From JBQLZO01 sp052168315 (lineage in GTDB: Bacteria > Planctomycetota > Phycisphaerae > Phycisphaerales > UBA1924), in contig JBQLZO010000091.1 of assembly GCA_052168315.1 (NCBI GenBank), forward strand, positions 62,001-126,000: a DNA stretch of 64,000 bases, written 5' to 3'. The translations under genes and the position numbers were made by a program. The notes under the pieces are model-generated. The model was given only the letters and a program-made list of their open reading frames with translations, was not told the DNA's origin and ran no database searches. Below are positions 23,324 to 30,764 of this stretch, one piece after another (the first letter of the stretch is position 1; each line of letters begins with the position of its first letter).

Positions 23324-25597
23324 TCAGGCGCTGCGGGCCCGCTCGCGGAGGATGAGTTCGCGCCGGTGCTGGACATGCTTGTGCAGTTCCTGATGGCGGG
23401 AGGGGGTGGCGATCTCGAGGGCTTCGTCGATCAAGTCGAGGGCCTCGGTGATGTTGTGCCCGCGGTCGCCGGTGGGGCGGCGGGCCATGGCCAGCGCGAG
23501 GTTCGCGACGGTCCGGGCCCAGTCGAGGGCGAAGCGATCGCGGTCGCGGACCTCCAGCGCGTGCTGGAAGCAGCGGATGGCCTCTTCGATGTGCTCGGAG
23601 CGACCGGGCGGATCCGGGAGGCTCATGAGCACCGATCCGAGGTTGTTCATCGTGGCGGCCCAGTCGTAGGGCGAGGCGGACTTGGTGCGGACCTCAAGGG
23701 CCGAGCGATAGCACGCGATTGCCCTGCCCAGATTGCGGTCGCGCGATTCATGGTCGTTGGGCTCGTGGGGGAGCAGGGCGTGGGCGTTGCCGAGGTTCGA
23801 GTGCGTCGCGGCCCACTCTCGCCGCCGATCCAGCGAGGACCAGACGCGGGCAGCGTTGGTGTGGTGCTCGATGGCGCGGTGGATGTGCGAGACCCCATCG
23901 CGGTCGGGAAGCATCAGGTGCAGGTTGCCGAGGTTGTTCTGGAGCCGGGCCCAGGCCGCCGGGTGCTCTTCCTGGGTGCGGACCTCGAGCGCCGATTCGA
24001 AACAGGCCTTGGCGTTCTCGAGGTTCCGGCGCCGGTCGCCGGTGGGGAGCCGCTCCCACGCGCGCCCGAGGTTGTTCTGGACGGTCGACCAATGCGAGGG
24101 GTCCGAATCGCGGGTCCAGAATTCCGCGGCGCTCTGGAAGTGGTCCAGCGCGTGCTGGATGTGCTCCGAACGATCGCCGGAGTGCAGGGCGAGCAGCGTC
24201 AGCCCGGCATGCAGGTGGGCCCCGGCCCACCAGATGCCATCGCGGTCGCGTTCGAGCGTCTGGAGCGCCTGCTCGTAACATCGCAGCGCTTCGCGGCGTC
24301 GTTCTTCCGGTTCGTTGATCGGCGCCATCTCCTTGATGGCGCCCAGGATGGTGAGCGTGCGGGCGCGTTCGGGAGTGCCGGCAGGAAGCTGCGCGATCGT
24401 CTGGCGGAGCAGTGCGATGGCTTCTTCGGCATTGTTCTCGCGCGAGCCTCGCTCCGACCGGATCAGCGCGCAGGCGAGGTTGCAACGCGCGACCAGGTCA
24501 TCATGCGCTTCCAGCGCAGCGCGGTAGTGGGGGATGGCCTCGGCGAAGCGGCCTTCCCAGTACATCCGGTCGCCGCGGAGCCGGGGGGCATTGACCGGGC
24601 CAAGCCTGTCGCCCTGCGCCTGGAGGGCGGCATCGGCGAAGTCGAAGTCGTTGAGCGCCAGCGCTCCGACGAGCCGCTCGATCGGGTCTTCCGAGCTCCG
24701 CAGCGCCTCGGCGAGTTGGCGGTGGGACAGATCGATCGAGCGAGCCGAGAGCTGCTCGGCGGGGTGCTTGGCATCGATCACGCCCGCGAGCACGCCCTCG
24801 ATCCGCTCGTTGGGCGTGTCCAGCAGCATCGGAGGGATGAGCGGGAGGCTCGGTTCGGTCTGCGCCGGTTCGGCGGTGGCGACATCGGATCGGGGTTCCC
24901 CGGATCCGGAATCGGCGATGCCGCTGCTCGCGCCGGCGATCGCGAAGCAGCAGCGACGCTGCTGGGCCTTGGCCTCGAACTCGGCATCCTCATCGTCGAG
25001 CCAGGCGCGGTAACGGTCGAGTCGGTGCTCGAGATCGGGCGGCTGCGCCGCGACCCAATCGGTCAGGTGGGCCAGCAGCGCGCGATTCCGACGCAGCGCG
25101 GGCTCGAGCGCGGCCGAGGAGACCGAGAGCACCTGCTGCCACGACTGGGCCTTCTCGGGCGCGACATGGGGCGAGCGGCGGCGACCCGTCGCCAGGGCGT
25201 CGATGGTCTCCTTGAGCGTGCCGTAGCGCTCCAGGAGCACGCAATACTCGGCGGCGAGTCGCTCGACCGACTCGCTGTCGGTGGCGGAATTCACGCGCGT
25301 GGTATCGGCGAGCAGGCGCAGCAGGGCGGGCACGATCCTGACCGGCGCGTTCAGATCCGGCATGAAACCCAGGAGGTCGTCGATCCCGGCGTCGTCCGAG
25401 GAGTCGGGATCGACGGTGGTGGCGGTCGACCCGGCGGGCGTCGCCGAATCGCCCGCGCTGCTTGGGCTCGCGCCACGGGCCGCCGGCGCCATCGCGCCGG
25501 TGTGGGAGGCATGGGAGCGGGCGTACAACTCCACGGCCCCCGCGCTCACGCTCCCCATTGTCCCGATCACCTTGGACAACACGCGGATGGATGCCAT
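23324..25597 (-). CDS. Large TPR-repeat protein
   Basis: A 757-residue cytoplasmic protein with no signal peptide, membrane helix or catalytic domain. The N-terminal 150 residues are low in complexity, then comes a helical region, and from about residue 330 a solenoid of tetratricopeptide repeats. At least four long units near the C-terminus share W-A/S-x-x-x-NNLG ... LP ... A-x-x-CF-x-ALEVR (for example QNNLGRAWERLP and QNNLGNLHLMLP). Such solenoids hold protein partners. The receiver-XRE gene lies 88 nt upstream on the same strand, so they may work together. ATG at 25597 supported by a promoter-like TTGGAT-N16-TATTCT ending 6 nt before it. Confidence 0.8.
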   Translation of the reverse strand: MASIRVLSKVIGTMGSVSAGAVELYARSHASHTGAMAPAARGASPSSAGDSATPAGSTATTVDPDSSDDAGIDDLLGFMPDLNAPVRIVPALLRLLADTTRVNSATDSESVERLAAEYCVLLERYGTLKETIDALATGRRRSPHVAPEKAQSWQQVLSVSSAALEPALRRNRALLAHLTDWVAAQPPDLEHRLDRYRAWLDDEDAEFEAKAQQRRCCFAIAGASSGIADSGSGEPRSDVATAEPAQTEPSLPLIPPMLLDTPNERIEGVLAGVIDAKHPAEQLSARSIDLSHRQLAEALRSSEDPIERLVGALALNDFDFADAALQAQGDRLGPVNAPRLRGDRMYWEGRFAEAIPHYRAALEAHDDLVARCNLACALIRSERGSRENNAEEAIALLRQTIAQLPAGTPERARTLTILGAIKEMAPINEPEERRREALRCYEQALQTLERDRDGIWWAGAHLHAGLTLLALHSGDRSEHIQHALDHFQSAAEFWTRDSDPSHWSTVQNNLGRAWERLPTGDRRRNLENAKACFESALEVRTQEEHPAAWARLQNNLGNLHLMLPDRDGVSHIHRAIEHHTNAARVWSSLDRRREWAATHSNLGNAHALLPHEPNDHESRDRNLGRAIACYRSALEVRTKSASPYDWAATMNNLGSVLMSLPDPPGRSEHIEEAIRCFQHALEVRDRDRFALDWARTVANLALAMARRPTGDRGHNITEALDLIDEALEIATPSRHQELHKHVQHRRELILRERARSA

Positions 25598-25603
25598 GTG
25601 TTC

Positions 25604-25631
25604 AGAATACATGAATTCCGCATGGATCCAA
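25604..25631 (-). promoter_or_regulatory. Candidate promoter for a leaderless TPR-protein mRNA
   Basis: Minus-strand TTGGAT (25626-25631), 16-nt spacer, TATTCT (25604-25609), then six nt and the ATG. It is the only leaderless-type site here that also has a passable -35 box. Confidence 0.5.
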
Positions 25632-25685
25632 GAAAACCCGGCGTATTGGGCCCGAGAAGGGCGCGAGGCCGCGTCGGGACGGCGT

Positions 25686-26342
25686 TCAGAAGCCCGCGTG
25701 ATCGAGCCAGGTGCTCGGGCGGATCTCCAACGCTCCGGCGATCGCGAGCAGGCTCTCCAGCGAGGGGAGGTGGGCTCCCCGCTCGATGGAGGAGAGCTGA
25801 GAGACGGAGACCCCCGAATTCTCGGAGAGTTGGCGGAGCGTCCAGCCTCGTTCGGTTCTGGCGAGACGGACCTGGCGCCCGAGATCCTGGCGAAGGCGGT
25901 CCTGGGGTCGTTCGCCGAGCCCGAATGCCTGTGCCGCCTGGGCGAGCGTGCTCCGGAGATCAGCGATCGAGAAGGGCTTGGCCAAGTAGTCGAACACATC
26001 CTGCTTGAATGTCTGGCGCATGTTCTCCAGCGATGGGTACCCGGTGACGACGACGACGCACAGCCTTGGCCACCGCTGCCGGAGTTCGCCCAGCACGACC
26101 TCGCCGGAGTGCCGCCCCATCTTGATGTCCAGCAGGAGGATGTCCGGGAGACGCTCGGAGTTCATCGCGTACATCTCGTCGGGCGTGGCCGCGACGCGTA
26201 TGTCGTGCCCGTCCTGTTCGAGCACATCGGCGATGTAGGCGCGGAAGTCCGCATCGTCGTCGAGCGCGACGATGGACAGCGGCGGCACGCCGGATGCGGG
26301 ACTGGCGGCCGGCTCGTCGGCGTCGGGAGTCAGGTGGCTCAT
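25686..26342 (-). CDS. Receiver-XRE fusion response regulator
   Basis: A 218-residue regulator. Residues 22-135 form a CheY-like receiver with the acidic pocket DDD (28-30), phospho-acceptor Asp72 in LLLDIKMG, Thr100 and Lys122 in YLAKPF. Residues about 150-210 are a Cro/C1-type HTH: RTERGWTLRQLSENSGVSVS then QLSSIERGAHLPSLESL. A receiver joined to an XRE HTH is much rarer than OmpR, NarL or NtrC types. No histidine kinase is adjacent, so the phosphodonor is unknown. CATAAT lies 6 nt before the ATG. It is 69 nt downstream of the amidohydrolase operon and 88 nt upstream of the TPR gene. Confidence 0.85.
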   Translation of the reverse strand: MSHLTPDADEPAASPASGVPPLSIVALDDDADFRAYIADVLEQDGHDIRVAATPDEMYAMNSERLPDILLLDIKMGRHSGEVVLGELRQRWPRLCVVVVTGYPSLENMRQTFKQDVFDYLAKPFSIADLRSTLAQAAQAFGLGERPQDRLRQDLGRQVRLARTERGWTLRQLSENSGVSVSQLSSIERGAHLPSLESLLAIAGALEIRPSTWLDHAGF

Positions 26343-26348
26343 CCCGTG

Positions 26349-26354
26349 ATTATG
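26349..26354 (-). promoter_or_regulatory. -10-like hexamer before the receiver-XRE gene
   Basis: CATAAT followed by six nt and the ATG. The first base deviates from TANNNT. Confidence 0.3.
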
Positions 26355-26411
26355 CCTCGCCGGCGGGGCGGGTGCGAGCCGGCGGGCACATCATGACGAC
26401 GCCAGCGAGCA

Positions 26412-27971
26412 TCACCACGGCTCGCCGAGGCGGCGGGGCCACTGCTCGGTGTAGTCCTGGTTCTGGCCCTGCTCGCCGGTGCGGACATGGGCGAAGAGCC
26501 CATCGCGTTCCTGGTCGTAGAGGACCTGACCATTGACGATGGTCTTCCGCACGATCGTGGTGTAGCTGAGCAGGTCGCCGGAGGTGATGACGAGGTCGGC
26601 ATCCTTGCCGGGTTCGATCGAGCCGACGCGATGGTCGACGCCGAGGATCTTCGCGGCGTTGAGCGTGATGGTGCGGATGGCATCCTCGTTGGTCATGCCG
26701 CCGCGGACGGCGAAGGCCGCGGCCATGTTGAGGTTGAGCAGGTCGCGCCCGATCAGACCCCAGATCGCGATGCCGGAGCCGCCGCCGCCGAACAGCGGCG
26801 TGCCGTAGGGGATCACGGCGACGGTCACGCCCGCGTCGTGCAGGATCCGCGCCGTCTGCGGGTTCGATCCGGTCGGCTGGTTTGTGCGCTCGTCGGCGGG
26901 GGTGCGGGTGCGGGTCTGGAGGATGACATCAACATCGGCGCGCCCGAGTGCGCCCGGGACGATCCACCCCTCGCGGGCGCCCCGGACGACCAGCGCGAAG
27001 CCGAATCGATCCGCGAGGTCCGCCAGTTCGATGAGTTCGGACGCCTGCTCGGCCGAGGCCAGCGCGGTGGCCTGCCCGCGGAGAAGACGCAGGGCCGAAC
27101 GGGCCTCGCGCGAGAGGTCGCGCTCGGACGGCTCCTTCTCATCCGTCTCGGGATCCTTGGACTTGGCCTCCTGGTAGGCCTGCTGGTCGCGGATGTACTG
27201 GCGGGCCTCTTCGAGCGCATCGATGAACTCACGCTTGCGCGTCGCGTTGCGGGAGGAGAAGCTGATCCGCTCGAAGGGATCCGGCGCGAGCTGGATGCCA
27301 TCAAGGGTCCCGTAGGTGTTCTTCGCGACCGCGCTGCCGGTGTACATGCTGGTGATGCCCGCCGAGAGCGCGAGCTGCATGTTCAGGTTGTACACATTCG
27401 TGCTGTCGGCGGGGTTACCACCTCCCAGGATGCCCTGCGACTCGGCGGCGACGAGCCCCGGGTAGACCTGCTGGCCCTCGGCGTCGATCACGAGCGTCTT
27501 CGGAGGAAGCGCGAGTCCCTGGGCGACGCGTTCGATCTTCCCGTCCTTGATCAGGATCGTGGCGCCGCGGAGCGATGGCCCCGAGACGGTGTGCACCGTG
27601 CCATTGATGACGGCGACATAGTCGTGCTCGCCGGGCTCGAGCTCCGGCTGATCGGGCTCGGCGGGAGGCTCGGGCGTCGCATCCTGTTCGGGTTCCTCAT
27701 CGTTGAGGACCTCATCGGGGACGGGCGGCGGCACGGGCGGGGGCGGATCGGGCTGGGGCTCCGGCTTGGGTTCCGGCTGCGGCTCGGGGGAGGGATCCGG
27801 CGTGGGCTCGGGATTCGGCTCGTCTTCGAACGCGGTCGCGGCGAGCGGGGCCGGCCCTGCGATGGCGTTCGTCGGCGGCGTGAGCAGAGCGCCAAGCGCC
27901 AGCGCGGCCGCGACAAACGAGCGCGGGAAGAGGGCCAACGCGGAGCGGACGATGTGGGAGGGAGAGCTCAT
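26412..27971 (-). CDS. Exported amidohydrolase-like protein A with Pro/Glu-rich linker
   Basis: A 519-residue exported protein, last gene of the operon. Residues 1-38 are a signal peptide; 51-113 are a Pro/Glu/Asp linker of PEP-PEP type (27633-27821). The rest has the amidohydrolase frame: the beta-sandwich start (VAVINGTVHTVSG...), the PGLV turn, and the C-terminal TLNAAKILGVDHRVGSIEPGK with GKDADLVI. The metal-binding HxH after PGL is missing (PGLVAAESQGI) and no D-A-P/T-D-H motif is seen, so it is probably a pseudoenzyme. A charged insert includes EARQYIRDQQAYQEAKSKD. GGAGA is about 9 nt upstream, inside the 3' end of the previous gene; stop and start are 4 nt apart. Confidence 0.78.
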   Translation of the reverse strand: MSSPSHIVRSALALFPRSFVAAALALGALLTPPTNAIAGPAPLAATAFEDEPNPEPTPDPSPEPQPEPKPEPQPDPPPPVPPPVPDEVLNDEEPEQDATPEPPAEPDQPELEPGEHDYVAVINGTVHTVSGPSLRGATILIKDGKIERVAQGLALPPKTLVIDAEGQQVYPGLVAAESQGILGGGNPADSTNVYNLNMQLALSAGITSMYTGSAVAKNTYGTLDGIQLAPDPFERISFSSRNATRKREFIDALEEARQYIRDQQAYQEAKSKDPETDEKEPSERDLSREARSALRLLRGQATALASAEQASELIELADLADRFGFALVVRGAREGWIVPGALGRADVDVILQTRTRTPADERTNQPTGSNPQTARILHDAGVTVAVIPYGTPLFGGGGSGIAIWGLIGRDLLNLNMAAAFAVRGGMTNEDAIRTITLNAAKILGVDHRVGSIEPGKDADLVITSGDLLSYTTIVRKTIVNGQVLYDQERDGLFAHVRTGEQGQNQDYTEQWPRRLGEPW

Positions 27972-27975
27972 ATGA

Positions 27976-29355
27976 TCAATTCTCCGCCTCGTAGACGATC
28001 CGGCCGCGGACCATGACGCGCGCGATGCGGGCGGTGGGATCCAGCGGATCACGGGTGAGGAACATCAGATTCCCGGTCTTGCCGGCTTCGATGGAACCGA
28101 GACGGCGGCCGAGCCCGACGATGGTGGCGACATTTAGCGTCGCGGCCTTCAGGGCCTCTTCGCGGGGGAGGCCGAGGCGGACGAGTTCGGCCACGCCGTT
28201 CATGAATCGCTCGTACCCGAATGAGTTGTCGGGATTCGGGAAGAACCCGACCGTGACATCCCGGAGGATGAGCTCGCCGGCGAGGTGGTAGCTGTTGGCG
28301 GTCTGCGGGAGCGTGGCCATCTCCGGCGGCATGAGCACGCCCTTGCCGTGGGAAGCGATGGCATCAACAGCCAGAGGGAAGTCGCCGAAGTTCGTCCTGG
28401 GGATGCAGAGGAAGTGCTCGAAGCCCTCCTCATCCGTGAGCATGGTCAGTGCATCTTGCAAGTGCACCAGCGCGGCCGCGGATCCGATCTCGAACATGGC
28501 CGGGGCGGCGTCCTCCTGCTTCTGCAGCAGGGCGACGATTGGCTTCAGGTCCGGGTTCATTTCCGGGGGAGTGAACTCCTCTGGCTTGGGCTGCTCGCCC
28601 TGCTTTCCCTCTTCGTCGGGCCTTGCGGGGGCCGCCCCCTCGCGCTTCGGTTGCTCGCCTTCCTTCTTTTTCTCTTCCTCGGCCTTGCGGTCGGCCTCGG
28701 CCTTCTTCTTGGCCTGCTCCTCTTCCCACTTCTTGCGGGCGTCTTCGACCTTCTTGATCTCCTCGCGGGCCTTTGTGATGGCCTCACGCAGCGTGTTCTT
28801 GTCGTTGGGGAGCGAGCCGAAATCGACGACGAGGTAGAGGTCGCGATCGAGCGTGCGTTTCCACGCCTCGTCGGCCGCGGTGGCGAAGGCGCTGGCCATC
28901 CCGATGATCCCGGCGCCGCGCGGCTGGAGGACGACCGTCGTGAATCCGGCGCGGATCAGCGGTTCGAAGTCGATGTGTTCGTAGATCACATCCTTGTGGG
29001 CGCTGGCGCTGGCGTTGATCCCGCGCCGCTGGATGTTCGGCACGCCGAAACTCGACTTCGGGTGGATGAGCCCGGGCATGACGACCTGGTCGCGTGCGTC
29101 GATGACGGTGGCGTTGGCCGGGTAGTCAAGCCCCACGCCGACGAGCGTGATGCGCCCGTCGACCATGACGATCTCGCCGCGTTCGATCTCCTCGCCGGAG
29201 ACGGTGATGACCTTCCCGGCGCGCACGACCACGGTCTCGGGCTCGCCGGGACGCCCGCCCAGTGCGGGGACGGCGAGTGATCCGATCAGGAGCGCCACGA
29301 GCACGCCGAGCATGCGCAGGGGGTTGGGTCGCGGGGTGGGTGTGTTCGGTTGCAA
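27976..29355 (-). CDS. Exported amidohydrolase-like protein B
   Basis: A 459-residue exported paralogue. After the signal peptide (LGVLVALLIGSLAVPALG) comes the urease-type beta-sandwich VVVRAGKVITVSGEEI and VMPGLIHPKSSFG, where only one His remains of the HxH pair. A Lys/Glu-rich coiled insert (about residues 195-250, containing KKWEEEQAKKKAEADRKAEE) precedes the C-terminal TLNVATIVGLGRRLGSIEAGK. Loss of the first metal pair argues against hydrolase activity. I place the start at the TTG at 29355 (GGAG nine nt upstream and a basic n-region); the ATG at 29313 would give a signal peptide without positive charge. Confidence 0.75.
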   Translation of the reverse strand: MQPNTPTPRPNPLRMLGVLVALLIGSLAVPALGGRPGEPETVVVRAGKVITVSGEEIERGEIVMVDGRITLVGVGLDYPANATVIDARDQVVMPGLIHPKSSFGVPNIQRRGINASASAHKDVIYEHIDFEPLIRAGFTTVVLQPRGAGIIGMASAFATAADEAWKRTLDRDLYLVVDFGSLPNDKNTLREAITKAREEIKKVEDARKKWEEEQAKKKAEADRKAEEEKKKEGEQPKREGAAPARPDEEGKQGEQPKPEEFTPPEMNPDLKPIVALLQKQEDAAPAMFEIGSAAALVHLQDALTMLTDEEGFEHFLCIPRTNFGDFPLAVDAIASHGKGVLMPPEMATLPQTANSYHLAGELILRDVTVGFFPNPDNSFGYERFMNGVAELVRLGLPREEALKAATLNVATIVGLGRRLGSIEAGKTGNLMFLTRDPLDPTARIARVMVRGRIVYEAEN

Positions 29356-29390
29356 GGCTGTGTGCTCCGAAGGGGTGTCGGGTGCGACGC

Positions 29391-30764
29391 TCAGAATCGC
29401 TGGGGATCCTCGGCCGTGTTGTAGACGATCTCGCCGTTGACGATGGTCATGCGGACATGGGAGCGCGGATCGAGCGGATGCCCGGACCAGATGACGAAAT
29501 CGGCATCCTTGCCCGGCTCGATCGTTCCGGTGTGCTCGTCGATGAGCAGCGCCTCGGCGCCGACCCGGGTCAGGCCCTTGAGCGCGAGGTACGGCTCGAA
29601 CCCGAGCCAGCAGGCCATCGCCCCCTGGTAGACGAGTTCCTCCTGCGGGATGACGGGCGCATCGGTGTTGATGCCGAGGCGACGCACGCCGCCCTGGTAC
29701 CAGCGCTTCACGATGCCGAAGACTCTGCGCTCGCGGAAGTCGAAGTACAGACCGCGCGGGCCGACCATGGTCATGACATTGTCCTCGCCCGTTTCGAGCA
29801 CATACGGAGCGATGCCGTACCCGTCGAAGGTCGAGTGGTCGAGCACGGTCCGGATGCCGAGCTCGTTGGCGAGCATCTGCACCGTGGACATCACGAGCTG
29901 GTAGCCCTGCGTGTGGACGGAGGCGGGGAACTCGCGCCGGAACAGCCCCCTGAACTCGTCGTAACTCGGGTTGAACTCCGGCTTGGTCGTGGTCTTGCCG
30001 GACTCGTAGGCGTTCCACCGCTCGTGGTAGTCCTTGGCGCGGACGAGGGTGCCCCGCGTGTTCCAGTTCATGAACGAGCGACCGACGCCGAGCCAGTACC
30101 ACTCCGGGTTGCCCGCCTGCGCGATCTTCAGCGAGCCCGGCGATGCCTGGACCATCTGCTCCACGCTGTCGCCGGCGAACTTCACCGCCGTGCCGAACCC
30201 GGCCATGTTGTTGCCCGAGCCGGGGATGAGCAGCGCCGAGGTCACGCCGCCGGCCTGGGCGCGCCGGACCTCATCCGAGTTCGTGACGACCGTCTCGAGC
30301 GTGCGGAGCCCCGGATTCGTGAGGTACACGCCGTCGTTGAGGTCGCCGAGATCGCCCGCGGTGTGGTTGTGCAGCTCGACATAGCCGGGGATGAGCCAGA
30401 GCCCATCGGCGTCGATGACCGTCGCGCCCTCATCGATCGTCAGGTCTTTCTGGCGCCCGGCCCACGCGATGTCGCCATCCTTGACGACGACCGCGGCGTT
30501 GTTGATGAATCGGTCCTGGTCGTCGAAGGTCAGGATCTTCGCGACGCGGAATACCGTCGAGCCCTTTCCGGCGCTGTGCGGCGCACGGTCCGACTCCGGG
30601 TTGAACGCGGCGGCGATGGCGTGCGGCACCGGGATCGGCCCGCTCCCGGCGCTCTCGCCGGTAGGGGCTTCCTGCGCTGCGATGCCCGGTGCGGCCAGCG
30701 CGGCGAAGACGCCGGCGGCCAGTGCGAAACCGAGGGATGAAGTGTTGTTGCGCGGCGTGATCAT
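29391..30764 (-). CDS. Exported amidohydrolase with complete metal site (protein C)
   Basis: A 457-residue exported enzyme and the only member of this operon with the full ligand set: HxH in ELHNHTAGD (His132, His134), His284 in SVHTQG, His310 in VLDHSTFDG and Asp368 in INTDAP; Lys195 in AVKFAGD may bridge metals. This is the layout of imidazolonepropionase-like and peptidase-like amidohydrolases. It should hydrolyse a C-N bond of a periplasmic substrate, perhaps a peptide or cyclic amide; the substrate is unknown. A family segment YHERWNAY lies mid-chain. AAGGAGAT precedes the ATG, inside the end of gene D; stop and start overlap as ATGA. Confidence 0.85.
   Translation of the reverse strand: MITPRNNTSSLGFALAAGVFAALAAPGIAAQEAPTGESAGSGPIPVPHAIAAAFNPESDRAPHSAGKGSTVFRVAKILTFDDQDRFINNAAVVVKDGDIAWAGRQKDLTIDEGATVIDADGLWLIPGYVELHNHTAGDLGDLNDGVYLTNPGLRTLETVVTNSDEVRRAQAGGVTSALLIPGSGNNMAGFGTAVKFAGDSVEQMVQASPGSLKIAQAGNPEWYWLGVGRSFMNWNTRGTLVRAKDYHERWNAYESGKTTTKPEFNPSYDEFRGLFRREFPASVHTQGYQLVMSTVQMLANELGIRTVLDHSTFDGYGIAPYVLETGEDNVMTMVGPRGLYFDFRERRVFGIVKRWYQGGVRRLGINTDAPVIPQEELVYQGAMACWLGFEPYLALKGLTRVGAEALLIDEHTGTIEPGKDADFVIWSGHPLDPRSHVRMTIVNGEIVYNTAEDPQRF

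Noticed and set aside
22244..26008. Plus-strand open frame of more than 1,250 codons
   Set aside because: It is antisense to the UbiA-like, TPR and receiver-XRE genes, has Arg/Gly/Glu-biased low-complexity composition and no family motif. High G+C makes long spurious frames common.
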